A DNA stretch of 64,000 nucleotides from Ditibartonella choladocola. GTDB taxonomy: Bacteria > Pseudomonadota > Alphaproteobacteria > Rhizobiales > Rhizobiaceae. This document shows positions 10,933-20,191 of this stretch, piece after piece. The notes below the pieces were generated by a model that was given only the letters and a program-made list of their open reading frames with translations, was not told where the DNA came from and did no database searches. The DNA is taken from the NCBI RefSeq assembly GCF_002007565.1, contig NZ_CP015625.1, positions 2,843,213-2,907,212 on the forward strand, given 5' to 3'. Positions within the stretch are counted from its first letter, which is position 1. Each line of letters starts with the position of its first letter. The translations under genes and the position numbers were made by a program.

Positions 10933-11892
10933 ATGCGTCGTTTGGTTCTGGCAGCCGCAGCTATTCTGGCATTGGGAAATTTTTCATTCGCAGCCGATAA
11001 AGTGAAAGTCGATATTACGCAGATTGTTGCCCATCCGGCTTTGGATGCCGTGCGCAAAGGCGTAGAGGATGTCCTCGCACAACAGGGCTACAAGAATGGG
11101 GAAAATCTTGTTCTCAACTTCCAGTCAGCACAGGGAAACATTTCCACAGCAACCCAGATTGCCCGCCAATTTGTTGGCGACAAGCCGGATGTGATTGTGA
11201 CCATTTCAACGCCGTCGGCACAAACCATGCTCGCAGCAACCAAGAATATACCGATTGTTTTTGCGGCTGTTTCAGACCCCGTTGAAGCAAAGCTCGTACC
11301 GGATATGAAAAACCCCGGTGGAAACGTCACCGGCATATGCGACCGCTCGCCGGTTGAAGAACATATAAAACTCTTGAAAGAAATCAAACCCGATTTAAAA
11401 AAACTCGGCTACCTTTATAATGCTGCCGAGGCCAATTCGGTTTCGACCCTGAATGTTTTGAAAAAGCTCGCAGAAGAAGACGGCATAGAGGTTATCCCCT
11501 CGGCTGCACCGAAATCATCCGACGTGCAGGCAGCAACCCGCGCCCTTATCGGCAAAGTCGATATGATTTATGTACCGACAGACAATACAATTATCTCGGT
11601 GCTTGAAGGGGCAACAAAAGTAGCAGCCGAATCAAAAACACCGCTTTTTACGGCTGATCCGAGTTCGATTGGACGTGGCGCCTTTGCAGCCCAGGGAATC
11701 GATTATTATGATTCGGGGCTTGAGGCGGGTAAACTCGTTGGCCGCATTTTAAAAGGTGAAAAGCCCGCAGACATCGCTGTTGTCATACCGGACGGAAAAA
11801 ATGTGGCGATTGACCTTCAAGCTGCAGAAAAAATGGGGGTTGTGATTCCCCAACCGGTACTTGATCGGGCTGCAAAAATTATCAACAAATAA
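10933..11892 (+). CDS. ABC transporter substrate-binding protein (TrpX-like, ABC_sub_bind family)
   Basis: This periplasmic solute-binding protein captures the ligand for the permease and ATPase genes that follow. It has a signal peptide (RRLVLAAAAILAL, cleavage after the FAA region) and a type I periplasmic-binding fold with segments such as VTISTPSAQTMLAATKNIPIVF and NPGGNVTG typical of the PF04392 family. The family includes TrpX, linked to tryptophan or related aromatic ligands, but many members have unknown ligands. I prefer the ATG at 10933 because the GGGAG site upstream is eight bases away; a GTG at 10927 would be too close. It is the first gene of a three-gene transporter operon. Confidence 0.85.
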   Translation: MRRLVLAAAAILALGNFSFAADKVKVDITQIVAHPALDAVRKGVEDVLAQQGYKNGENLVLNFQSAQGNISTATQIARQFVGDKPDVIVTISTPSAQTMLAATKNIPIVFAAVSDPVEAKLVPDMKNPGGNVTGICDRSPVEEHIKLLKEIKPDLKKLGYLYNAAEANSVSTLNVLKKLAEEDGIEVIPSAAPKSSDVQAATRALIGKVDMIYVPTDNTIISVLEGATKVAAESKTPLFTADPSSIGRGAFAAQGIDYYDSGLEAGKLVGRILKGEKPADIAVVIPDGKNVAIDLQAAEKMGVVIPQPVLDRAAKIINK

Positions 11893-11951
11893 GGTATCCT
11901 GACGGTGGAATTTTTCGATACTGACATAATTGCAAGCGGGGCAATTGCCTC

Positions 11952-12848
11952 ATGAGTATGTTTGCCTTTACCGGTGCTGTCGAGCTCGGGCTTGTTTATG
12001 CATTTGTCGCTATCGGAGTCTATTTATCGTTCCGGATTCTCGATTTTCCGGATTTGACGGTAGACGGTTCGTTTCTGTTAGGCTCGACCGTCTGCGGTGT
12101 TATGATTCTATGCGGTTTTAATCCGTGGTTTGCCATGTTTTCGGCTTTGATTGCTGGAATGATTGCCGGACTTGTTACCGCACTTTTGAATTTGAAGTTC
12201 GGCATTCTGAACCTCCTTGCATCCATATTGACGATGTCGGCGCTCTACACCATCAATCTTCGCATTATGGGAATTATGGGGGTATCGAATGTCAATCTGG
12301 GTTTGGCAGATACCGCGCTCACACCGTTTTATAATCTGTTCGGATTGCCGGATATGATTATCCGCCCGCTTTTTGTTGGCATACTTGTCATCATTGTTGC
12401 TTTTCTTGTCTGGCGTTTTCTGGAAAGTGAAGTCGGCCTTGCCATGCGGGCAACCGGAACGAATCAGCGTATGGCGAAAGCTCAAGGAATCAAAACCGCA
12501 CTTCTCATCTATGCCGGTATGGGATTATCCAACGCTCTGGTTGCTCTTGGCGGGTCGCTTTATATCCAGACCGCTATCGCCACCGACATAACGGGAGGTG
12601 CAGGAACCATTGTGTTCGGGCTTGCTGCCGTTATTATCGGCGAGACATTGTTTAGAACCCGAAATCTTTTACTGATTATTTTGAGCTGCATTGTCGGTTC
12701 CGTCCTTTATCGCGTTGCTGTGCAATTTGCATTTGAAGGCAGCAGCCTTGGCATTGATACATCGACAGACTTGCAGCTTATTACCGCTTTGATTGTGGTA
12801 TTGACTCTTGTTTTGCCGCATTATCTGGGGGCAAAAAAGCATGATTGA
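11952..12848 (+). CDS. ABC transporter permease (TrpY-like, branched-chain-type membrane domain)
   Basis: This 298-residue integral membrane protein forms the channel of the transporter begun by the preceding binding protein. It has about eight or nine hydrophobic helices and belongs to the BPD_transp_2 family used by branched-chain amino-acid, ribose and TrpXYZ-type importers. The motif LAMRATGTNQRMAKAQGI (about 155-172) corresponds to the cytoplasmic EAA-like loop that docks with the ATPase. It is followed directly by the ATP-binding gene, which overlaps its last eight bases. The ligand cannot be told from the sequence. Confidence 0.87.
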   Translation: MSMFAFTGAVELGLVYAFVAIGVYLSFRILDFPDLTVDGSFLLGSTVCGVMILCGFNPWFAMFSALIAGMIAGLVTALLNLKFGILNLLASILTMSALYTINLRIMGIMGVSNVNLGLADTALTPFYNLFGLPDMIIRPLFVGILVIIVAFLVWRFLESEVGLAMRATGTNQRMAKAQGIKTALLIYAGMGLSNALVALGGSLYIQTAIATDITGGAGTIVFGLAAVIIGETLFRTRNLLLIILSCIVGSVLYRVAVQFAFEGSSLGIDTSTDLQLITALIVVLTLVLPHYLGAKKHD

Positions 12849-13635
12849 ACTGCAACATATCGGCGTAACATTCAAAGCCGGAACGCCCTTGGAAAAACAG
12901 GCGCTTATCGATCTCAACCTAAAAATCGAGCGTGGCAGCTTTGTAACTATTATCGGCTCGAATGGTGCTGGCAAATCGACCATGCTTGGGGTTCTAGCCG
13001 GAGATATTTTGCCCAATGAAGGCAAAGTCATTATCAACAATATTGATGTTTCAAGAAAATCGACAGCCGAACGGGCAGGCATGATCGCACGGGTTTTTCA
13101 GGATCCGCTAGCGGGCAGCTGCGGGTCACTCACTATTGAAGAAAATCTTGCCCTTGCCGCCCGTCGCGGGAAAAGGCGGGGGTTGCGTTCGGCTTTGACA
13201 AAAGAAAACCGCGAAATATTCCGCGCCCGAATCGCCGCTCTCGGTCTTGGCCTTGAAGACCGCATCCAGAACCGGATGGACAGTCTTTCGGGCGGGCAAC
13301 GTCAGGCTTTGGCGTTAATTATGGCCACCTTGTCGGATGCCGATGTTTTGTTGCTTGACGAACACACAGCCGCACTTGATCCGGGAATGGCCGAATTTGT
13401 CATGAAGCTTACAGAAAAAGTTATCAAGGAAAATAATCTGACCACTTTGATGGTTACCCATTCTATGCGGCAGGCACTTGATTATGGTGATCGTACCTTT
13501 ATGCTGCATGGTGGAAAGGTGATACTTGATGTGCACGAAGAAGAACGCAAAGGTCTTGATGTGAGCGACCTTGTCGGCATGTTCCAGAAGGTCAGGGGTG
13601 AAGCGCTCGACGATGACAAGCTGCTGATGGATTAA
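12841..13635 (+). CDS. ABC transporter ATP-binding protein (TrpZ-like)
   Basis: This cytoplasmic ATPase powers the transporter of the two preceding genes. It has Walker A GSNGAGKST near residue 39-47, a Q-loop in VFQDPLAG, the signature LSGGQRQ, and Walker B LLLDEHTAALD, with a switch histidine in VTHSM. I use the ATG at 12841, which overlaps the permease stop by eight bases; a longer frame from 12808 would read into the permease gene. Length is about 264 residues, usual for the family. The unit SBP-permease-ATPase is complete. Confidence 0.9.
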   Translation: MIELQHIGVTFKAGTPLEKQALIDLNLKIERGSFVTIIGSNGAGKSTMLGVLAGDILPNEGKVIINNIDVSRKSTAERAGMIARVFQDPLAGSCGSLTIEENLALAARRGKRRGLRSALTKENREIFRARIAALGLGLEDRIQNRMDSLSGGQRQALALIMATLSDADVLLLDEHTAALDPGMAEFVMKLTEKVIKENNLTTLMVTHSMRQALDYGDRTFMLHGGKVILDVHEEERKGLDVSDLVGMFQKVRGEALDDDKLLMD

Positions 13636-13636
13636 C

Positions 13637-14674
13637 ATGGCGCAGAAAAAAGCTCATGAGGTTGACGGTTTCCTTTCACGTTTACAAGCGCAATACCCCA
13701 TTGTTCTCATTTACGGTCCCGATAAGGGGCTTGTTTCCGAACGGGCGTCGAAATTTGCCAAGCTCACCGGCGTCAAACTTGATGACCCGTTTTCCAATAT
13801 CCGGCTTGAAGCGGCCGATCTTGAACGCGACCCTACGCGCCTTCTTGACGAAGCCCATACGGTTTCGCTGTTTGGCGGAAAGCGGCTCATCTCGATAAAA
13901 AACGCCGGCAATGGACGAAATCTCACCGAAGTCATCAAAAAACTTGCAAAAACCGGCCTTGAAAATGTTTATCTGATGATAGAAGCCGGAGACCTTAAAA
14001 AAGGTGCCGGTTTGCGCTCGGCTGTGGAAACGGCAGCGTCAGCCATGGCGCTTCCCTGTTATGCCGATGATGCACGCTCGCTTGAAGGGCTGATCGACGA
14101 GGTTCTTGGTGAATATCACCTTGCTATTTCGCTTGAAGCAAGAAAATGGCTCAAAGAAAGTCTGGGGGGTGACCGGCTTATCTCGCGCAGTGAATTGGAC
14201 AAGCTTTGCCTTTACGCAATGGGTAAAGACGAGATTACACTTGATGATGTAAAAGCTGCCGTCAGCGATGTAAGCGGCCTCACTTATGATGAAATGATTG
14301 ATGCTGTGCTCATTGGTGATCTCGTCGGCTTCAACAACCGTTTCGACCGTCAGGTTGCAACCGGTAACGCACTTTTTTTGATATTAAGCGCAGCCGAGAG
14401 ACAATTCCAGCAATTGCAACTTTTGCGCCAGCAAGTGGAAGTCGAGGGAAAGACGCCCTCCTCGGCCATTGCTTCGGCGCGTCCGCCTATTTTCTTTCGC
14501 CGACAAAAGATCATGGAACAGGCACTCACCCGCTGGACATTGCAGCGGATTGCGGAAGCCATGGAACGGCTACAAAAAGCTGTTCTTGAAAGCAGGCAAA
14601 ATGCGGCTCTTGCCGAACCGGTTATCCGGCAGGCACTTCTGGCGCTTGCTGTTCAATCAAAGCGCCAGAACTAG
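13637..14674 (+). CDS. holA: DNA polymerase III delta subunit HolA
   Basis: The delta subunit opens the beta sliding clamp as part of the clamp loader. The 345-residue protein has the HolA layout: an N-terminal AAA-like domain beginning PIVLIYGPDKGLVSERA, a helical lid, and a C-terminal collar domain with the pattern FFRRQKIMEQAL. Like other delta subunits it lacks a working Walker A. It begins one base after the stop of the transporter ATPase gene, so it may be read from the same message. In many relatives holA sits beside parB; here it is about 40 kb from parB in the window. Confidence 0.9.
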   Translation: MAQKKAHEVDGFLSRLQAQYPIVLIYGPDKGLVSERASKFAKLTGVKLDDPFSNIRLEAADLERDPTRLLDEAHTVSLFGGKRLISIKNAGNGRNLTEVIKKLAKTGLENVYLMIEAGDLKKGAGLRSAVETAASAMALPCYADDARSLEGLIDEVLGEYHLAISLEARKWLKESLGGDRLISRSELDKLCLYAMGKDEITLDDVKAAVSDVSGLTYDEMIDAVLIGDLVGFNNRFDRQVATGNALFLILSAAERQFQQLQLLRQQVEVEGKTPSSAIASARPPIFFRRQKIMEQALTRWTLQRIAEAMERLQKAVLESRQNAALAEPVIRQALLALAVQSKRQN

Positions 14675-14696
14675 ATTCCGGTTTTAAACAAAAGCT

Positions 14697-15545
14697 CTAA
14701 CTGCGCTTGACGTGTTCGATATAAAGTTCGCGTAAGCGCATTGTTACTTTTCCGGGCTTACCATCGCCAATTTTACGCCCGTCAACACTCAAAACAGGAG
14801 CGGCAAAATTGGTTGTCGAGGTAATCAGCGCTTCACTGGCGGCATAGGTTTCTTCCAATGTAAAGAGCCGTTCTTCGACATTAATGCCGTTTTTGCGCGC
14901 AAGTTCGAGAATCGTACCGCGGGTAATACCGGGCAAAATGGAGTGATCCAACTGACGGGTGACAAGTGTTCCCTGACGATCGACAATGAAGAAATTGGAC
15001 GAGGTTGCTTCGGTCAGATAGCCATCTTCGACATAAACAGCATCATCAACACCCTCGGCATGGGCGTGGGTCTTGGTCAATGACGAATAAAGAAGCTGCG
15101 TTGTCTTGATGTCGCGGCGGCACCAGCGACCTTCTTTCACCGATATCATTTTCAACTGCGGCATTTTATCGAGATTTTTGACAATGCCTGTCTGGGTGAA
15201 CATGAAAAGGCAGGGCTTCAATTCGCTATTGTCATAAACAAAATTACGATCACCGGCGCCACGCGAAACCTGAAGATAGACAGTGCCGTTTTCAAGACCG
15301 TTTCGCTTGATAAGCTCGCGATGAATATCGAGAAATTCGTCTCTATCCACGTTGAATTCTATCTCCAGCGCTTTCAGAGAATTTTTAAGCCTTTTGATAT
15401 GTCCGTCAAAGTCGAGAAACTTTCCGTCAAGAAAAGAGGTGACTTCATAAACGGAATCGGCAAACATGACAGACCTGTCAAAAATCGAAATCCGGGCATT
15501 TGTTTCATCAAACCAATCGCCGTTGACATAAACGGTGCGTGTCAT
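14697..15545 (-). CDS. dat: D-amino-acid aminotransferase (class IV PLP enzyme)
   Basis: The enzyme interconverts D-alanine and D-glutamate through their keto acids, feeding peptidoglycan synthesis. The 282-residue protein is of class IV aminotransferase type. The PLP-binding lysine is K158 in SSLTKTHA, at the same spacing after a DIK motif (D145) as in Bacillus D-alanine aminotransferase. LTEATSSNFF and ITRGTILELA match the cofactor-binding segments. It is convergent with holA, with only about 20 bases between the stops. A branched-chain aminotransferase (IlvE-like) role is possible but less likely because of the short N-terminus and the motif set. Confidence 0.85.
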   Translation of the reverse strand: MTRTVYVNGDWFDETNARISIFDRSVMFADSVYEVTSFLDGKFLDFDGHIKRLKNSLKALEIEFNVDRDEFLDIHRELIKRNGLENGTVYLQVSRGAGDRNFVYDNSELKPCLFMFTQTGIVKNLDKMPQLKMISVKEGRWCRRDIKTTQLLYSSLTKTHAHAEGVDDAVYVEDGYLTEATSSNFFIVDRQGTLVTRQLDHSILPGITRGTILELARKNGINVEERLFTLEETYAASEALITSTTNFAAPVLSVDGRKIGDGKPGKVTMRLRELYIEHVKRS

Positions 15546-15783
15546 CGTATTTTAACCTCTTCAACATCATTCACCAGTGGAAAAGATTTATCCTGCCGGA
15601 GAGAATCCGGCTATTCCGGTTTTAGAAAACAGAAGTCTTCCATTCTTTCCGGACGATCATTTTCCACGTTTAAAAATCACTATGGAATTTTGGCTGAACT
15701 TAAGGCAGATTTGACAGAGCAGCAATAGCCGAGATGTCGCGGCCAATCATTTCATGCCGCTTTTTTCATGAGGAAAATATCCG

Positions 15784-16728
15784 ATGGCAGAACCGATCGC
15801 TTTTGTCAGCCGTAGTGCACAAACCGAAAGGGATAACTGGTTAAAAGTTCTTTCCGAAAATTTGGGCGACGAAAAGATTATAGATTTCAACGATTTGAAA
15901 CCGGACGATTATGGCGCAATCGAACTTGCCATTGTTGCAAACCCCGATCCCGACCAATTGAAAAAACTCAAAAATCTGAAATGGATACAAAGCCTGTGGG
16001 CAGGTGTCGAACGGATGGTGAAGGAATTACCCGAAAACGCGCCACCGATTGTCCGGCTTATTGATCCCGCTTTGACCGAAGCCATGGCCGAAGCTGTTCT
16101 TGCGTGGACGCTTTATTTAACCCGCGATATGCCGCGCTATCATCGCCAACAACAAAAACGGCTCTGGCAACCACATAGCTATAAGCCCGCCTCACAATGG
16201 AAAATCGGCCTTCTTGGTTTAGGTCAATTGGGAAAAGCTGCGGCGAAATTGCTGACACTTACCGGATTTCAGGTAAACGGCTGGTCAAAGAGCCAAAAAA
16301 CACTTGATAATGTCACATGTTCGAGTGGAAGCACCGGTTTTATGCGACTGATTGAAACAAGTGATATTGTCGTTCTGCTTATACCGCTCACCAATGAAAC
16401 AACAGGGCTTCTCGGAAAAAACGAATTTGCCCATATGAAAAAGGGAGCAAGCCTTATCAATTTTTCCAGAGGGCCTGTTATTGATACAGATGCTCTTGTT
16501 GACGCTCTTAATAAACATGAGCTCGATCATGCGGTTCTTGACGTTTTCGATCAGGAACCTTTGCCGCCCGATTCGCCCTTATGGCAAAATGAAAATATAA
16601 CCGTGCTTCCCCATATTTCGGCTCCTACAAACAAAGAAAGTGCCGCAAAAATTGTGGCAAAAAATATAGCTCATTGGCGAAAAACCGGAAACTTGCCGCC
16701 CGTCGTCAACCGGATGCGCGGCTATTAA
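15784..16728 (+). CDS. ghrA: Glyoxylate/hydroxypyruvate reductase A (2-hydroxyacid dehydrogenase)
   Basis: The protein is a D-isomer-specific 2-hydroxyacid dehydrogenase of the GhrA type, which reduces glyoxylate to glycolate and hydroxypyruvate to D-glycerate with NADPH. The 314-residue chain has the NAD(P)-binding motif GLLGLGQLGKAAA (about 140-152), the catalytic arginine segment in LINFSRGPVID, the acidic residue in VLDVFDQEPLP, and the histidine in LPHISAPT. A GAGGAAA site lies upstream of the ATG. It stands alone between the aminotransferase and the molybdate genes. Confidence 0.87.
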   Translation: MAEPIAFVSRSAQTERDNWLKVLSENLGDEKIIDFNDLKPDDYGAIELAIVANPDPDQLKKLKNLKWIQSLWAGVERMVKELPENAPPIVRLIDPALTEAMAEAVLAWTLYLTRDMPRYHRQQQKRLWQPHSYKPASQWKIGLLGLGQLGKAAAKLLTLTGFQVNGWSKSQKTLDNVTCSSGSTGFMRLIETSDIVVLLIPLTNETTGLLGKNEFAHMKKGASLINFSRGPVIDTDALVDALNKHELDHAVLDVFDQEPLPPDSPLWQNENITVLPHISAPTNKESAAKIVAKNIAHWRKTGNLPPVVNRMRGY

Positions 16729-16823
16729 TCGGCCACTCAAATAGTTGTTCGATAAAACACCATAAAACCCACCAAAACCGGCTTTAGAAAAATTGGTGCG
16801 GAAACCTTGCTTTCGTCATGAAC

Positions 16824-16846
16824 GTTATATAGTTAATCTATATAAC
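16824..16846. promoter_or_regulatory. ModE-box operator upstream of modE-modABC
   Basis: A perfect nine-base inverted repeat GTTATATAG-TTAAT-CTATATAAC lies 14 bases before the modE start. It matches the known ModE recognition pattern (CGTTATAT half-sites), with the left half preceded by C to give CGTTATAT. ModE bound to molybdate here would block transcription or initiation of its own operon, so autoregulation is inferred. Confidence 0.85.
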
Positions 16847-16860
16847 AGAATGGTGTATCT

Positions 16861-17652
16861 ATGTCGGTCAAAGCAACCTTATCTTTCACAGAAGATCATA
16901 TCGGCTCGGTCGGTCGGGAGCGTATCAAGCTTCTTGAGGCTGTCGGCCGTGAAGGTTCGATTTCTGCCGCCGCCCGTTCTGTCGGGCTTAGTTACAAAGC
17001 GGCATGGGATGGCATTAGCGCCATGCAAAACCTCGTTGCAAAACCGCTCTTGAAAAAGAACATCGGCGGGAAAAATGGTGGTGGTGCTACCCTGACACCG
17101 GAAGCGCTAAAACTCATCGAAACTTTTCACCATCTTGAAACCGGACTTGCCACAATGATGAAGCAAGCCTCCGATAATCTGTCGGAAATAGGTCTGAGTT
17201 CGACAGGGCTTTTACAAGGTTTCATGATGAGAACCTCGGCGCGCAATGTTTTATCAGGCCACATTTTATCCATCAAAAGTGCACCGCCAGCCGCATTTGT
17301 AACCATCGGTATTTCCCGAAAAATCGAAATCAAAGCCGAAATTACCGAAAAAAGTGTCGAACGGCTCGGACTTGTCAATGGGCGGCAGGTTGCAGCTCTT
17401 ATCAAAGCACCCTTTGTGAGGGTCGTACCTTTTGAAGACAAGGAAGATTTTTCTGAACAAAACCGGATTCCGGGAATTTTAGAGTCGATAACGATTGGCA
17501 AAAAAAGTGTCGAGCTTAACGTTGAAATTGGTGAAGACAAAACATTAATTGCAACAACCCGACCGGACGACCCCGCACTTAAAGGACTTACGGCCAATCA
17601 ACCTGTTCTTGCGCTTATCAAGGCTGAAAACATCATTATTGCAACATGTTAG
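16861..17652 (+). CDS. modE: Molybdate-responsive transcriptional regulator ModE
   Basis: ModE senses molybdate and represses the molybdate uptake genes. The 263-residue protein has an N-terminal winged helix-turn-helix (about 20-80, with GSISAAARSVGLSYKAAWDGI) and two C-terminal Mop/TOBE domains (about 125-190 and 197-262, both beginning with SARN- or SIT-type strands) that bind the oxyanion. Full-length ModE with both domains is the complete repressor form. The ATG is 14 bases past a perfect palindromic ModE-box. It is the first gene of modE-modA-modB-modC, all on the plus strand. Confidence 0.92.
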   Translation: MSVKATLSFTEDHIGSVGRERIKLLEAVGREGSISAAARSVGLSYKAAWDGISAMQNLVAKPLLKKNIGGKNGGGATLTPEALKLIETFHHLETGLATMMKQASDNLSEIGLSSTGLLQGFMMRTSARNVLSGHILSIKSAPPAAFVTIGISRKIEIKAEITEKSVERLGLVNGRQVAALIKAPFVRVVPFEDKEDFSEQNRIPGILESITIGKKSVELNVEIGEDKTLIATTRPDDPALKGLTANQPVLALIKAENIIIATC

Positions 17653-17661
17653 GAGAAGGCA

Positions 17662-18411
17662 ATGAAATCCAAACTCGCTTTATCGATAGGTCTGTTGCTG
17701 GCAAGTGTAACCTTTGCCCATGCCGGTGAAACCGTTGTTGCGGTGGCTGCCAATTTTACCGAACCCGTCAAGGAAATTGCCGAACAATTCAAAGAAAAGA
17801 CCGGACACACGGCAACACTTTCATTCGGTGCCACCGGTAATTTCTATACACAGATAAAGAATGGTGCTCCTTTCGAGGTATTTCTTGCAGCCGATACCGA
17901 AAGGCCGACCAAGGCCGTTGAAGAAGGCTATGGTGTCAAAGGAACAGAATTTACCTATGCAATCGGCACATTGGTGCTGTGGAGTGCAAAAGATGACCTT
18001 GTAAAGGGTCCTGAAACTTTGACGGATAGCAAAATCACCCACATTTCCTTCTGCAATCCTGATGCTGCCCCTTATGGCAAGGCGGCTGTCGAAACCATGG
18101 ATGCGCTCAAAGTTCACGACAAAATCAAGGACAAACTTGTCGAAGGACAAAACATTTCGCAAGCCTACCAGTTTGTCAAAACCGGAAATGCCGAAATCGG
18201 CTTTGTCGCTCTTTCGCAGATTATCAATGAAAAAGGCGGCTCGAAATGGGTTGTTCCTCAAACCGACTATAACCCGATCCGTCAGGATGCCGTGCTTTTG
18301 AAAACCGGTGAAAATAACGAAGCGGCAAAGGCTTTTGTAAGCTTCCTCAAAGGTCCGGAAGCAGCAACCATTATCAAAAAATATGGCTACGCCCTGCCGG
18401 AAACAAAGTAG
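17662..18411 (+). CDS. modA: Molybdate ABC transporter substrate-binding protein ModA
   Basis: ModA binds molybdate or tungstate in the periplasm and delivers it to ModB. The 249-residue protein has a signal peptide ending ASVTFAHA, followed by the mature start [11 protein letters not shown]. The oxyanion-binding segments [11 protein letters not shown] and [12 protein letters not shown] are present. It begins nine bases after modE. The order modE-modA-modB-modC and the ModE-box make the function secure. Confidence 0.94.
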   Translation: MKSKLALSIGLLLASVTFAHAGETVVAVAANFTEPVKEIAEQFKEKTGHTATLSFGATGNFYTQIKNGAPFEVFLAADTERPTKAVEEGYGVKGTEFTYAIGTLVLWSAKDDLVKGPETLTDSKITHISFCNPDAAPYGKAAVETMDALKVHDKIKDKLVEGQNISQAYQFVKTGNAEIGFVALSQIINEKGGSKWVVPQTDYNPIRQDAVLLKTGENNEAAKAFVSFLKGPEAATIIKKYGYALPETK

Positions 18412-18416
18412 CAAGC

Positions 18417-19103
18417 ATGATGCTTCTTTCCAATGAGACATGGACCGCGATCAAGCTTACGGCCGAATTGGCGACGGTAACCACATTTTTTCTGATGGCT
18501 ATCGGAACGCCGATTGCTTTGTGGCTGTCGCGATCCAAAACTTATGGAAAAGAAATCGTCGCGTCCATTATCTCCATACCTTTGGTTTTGCCGCCAACAG
18601 TTCTGGGCTTTTATCTTCTGGTATTTCTGGGGCCTAATGGACCGGGTGGCTTTATTGCACCATGGTTCGGCATGGATAAATTTGCCTTCACTTTTGAAGG
18701 GCTGGTCATCGGCTCGGTCATTTATTCCATGCCTTTTGTTGTTCAACCCATCCGCAATTCATTCGAGGCTATGGGAAAGCGGCCGATGGAAGTCGCAGCA
18801 ACGTTGCGTGCGTCGCCATGGAAAGCATTCTGGAAAGTAGCGCTTCCGATTGCTAGCCCCGGTTTTATGACTGCCGCTGTTTTGGGTTTTGCCCATACAG
18901 TGGGCGAATTCGGTGTTGTGCAGATGATTGGTGGAAACCTTCCCGGCAAGACGGCCGTGATCTCGACCACTATTATGAGCTATGTCGAAGCCGGTCAGAT
19001 GCATGAAGCCAATGTTCTATCAATCATTATGGTTATCTTTTCATTCTGCATCATTCTTACTGTTTCACTCTTGCAAAAATTCATGCAGGCGCGAACATTA
19101 TGA
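18417..19103 (+). CDS. modB: Molybdate ABC transporter permease ModB
   Basis: ModB forms the membrane channel of the molybdate importer. The 228-residue protein has five or six hydrophobic segments and the binding-protein-dependent transport motif [20 protein letters not shown] (the EAA loop that contacts ModC). The first two codons are both ATG; either may be used. It begins five bases after the modA stop and its last four bases overlap the start of modC (ATGA). Confidence 0.93.
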   Translation: MMLLSNETWTAIKLTAELATVTTFFLMAIGTPIALWLSRSKTYGKEIVASIISIPLVLPPTVLGFYLLVFLGPNGPGGFIAPWFGMDKFAFTFEGLVIGSVIYSMPFVVQPIRNSFEAMGKRPMEVAATLRASPWKAFWKVALPIASPGFMTAAVLGFAHTVGEFGVVQMIGGNLPGKTAVISTTIMSYVEAGQMHEANVLSIIMVIFSFCIILTVSLLQKFMQARTL

Positions 19104-20191
19104 GTGAAACCATTTCTGTCGATCTTAAAGGGACACTGGGCAATTTTTCGCTCGATTGTTCATTTCATGCCCCGCTTCGCGGTGTCATTGCGCTTTACGG
19201 CCCTTCCGGATGCGGGAAAACTTCTGTTTTGCGCGGCATTGCCGGACTTAACCGGTTTTCAGGAAAAGTCGAGATCGGCAATGAATGTTGGCAAGATGAA
19301 ACCGGTTTCGTTCCTGTTTATAAACGTCCCCTCGGCTATGTTTTTCAGGAAGCCAGTTTGTTTCCGCATTTGTCTGTCAGAAAGAACCTTACCTTTGCTA
19401 TGGCGAAAGGCGAAAACAATCTCTCGCCGACATTCGATGAAGTGGTGGAATTTTTGAATATTGCCCACCTTATCGATCGTGCGCCGCACAATCTCTCCGG
19501 TGGTGAACGTCAACGCGTGGCAATCGGCCGCGCACTCTTGTCGCATCCCAAGATTCTCCTTATGGATGAACCGCTATCGGCACTCGACAAACGGTCGAGA
19601 GATGAAATCCTTCCCTTTCTGATTGGTCTGCGTGACCGTCTTTCAATGCCGATCATTTATATCACCCATGATATTTATGAAGTCGAACGGTTGGCCGACA
19701 CATTGGTTTTGATGGATAGTGGCAAAGTTATTGCCTCCGGCAGTTTGAGAGAAATCGAAGCAAATCCTGATCTGCCGCTTGCCAATACTCGCGAAGCTGC
19801 TGTCAACCTTGACGGCTATGTCAAATCCTATAACGAAAATACCGGCCTTGTCGAAGTGGATGTACCGGGTGGCACATTCATTGCCCCGTCCGCACCTTTA
19901 GTAGGGGGGAAAAAAATGCGCATTCGCATTGCTGCCAATGATGTGAGCCTTGCTGTCGAAAAACCGCTGAAAAGCTCGATCCTCAATGTGATGCCGGCGC
20001 GCATTCTGACAATGCGGGAACAGGGGCATTTTGAGGTTCTGGTCAAACTGGAATTGGGTGGCAATGGAGAGGGAGCGCATTTTCTTTCACGCCTCACACG
20101 CCATTCATGGCAAATATTAGGGCTTAAAGAAGGAATGGACGTTTATGCCCAGATTAAAGGCGTTGCCCTGATCGACCAGCAAGAGGGCTAA
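19100..20191 (+). CDS. modC: Molybdate ABC transporter ATP-binding protein ModC
   Basis: ModC is the ATPase of the molybdate importer. The 363-residue protein has Walker [10 protein letters not shown], signature [15 protein letters not shown], Walker [15 protein letters not shown], and a C-terminal Mop/TOBE domain (about 290-360) that lets excess molybdate inhibit transport. It overlaps modB by four bases. Its 3' end overlaps the 3' end of the opposing phosphotransferase gene by 38 bases, so the two transcripts run into each other. Confidence 0.93.
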   Translation: MSETISVDLKGTLGNFSLDCSFHAPLRGVIALYGPSGCGKTSVLRGIAGLNRFSGKVEIGNECWQDETGFVPVYKRPLGYVFQEASLFPHLSVRKNLTFAMAKGENNLSPTFDEVVEFLNIAHLIDRAPHNLSGGERQRVAIGRALLSHPKILLMDEPLSALDKRSRDEILPFLIGLRDRLSMPIIYITHDIYEVERLADTLVLMDSGKVIASGSLREIEANPDLPLANTREAAVNLDGYVKSYNENTGLVEVDVPGGTFIAPSAPLVGGKKMRIRIAANDVSLAVEKPLKSSILNVMPARILTMREQGHFEVLVKLELGGNGEGAHFLSRLTRHSWQILGLKEGMDVYAQIKGVALIDQQEG

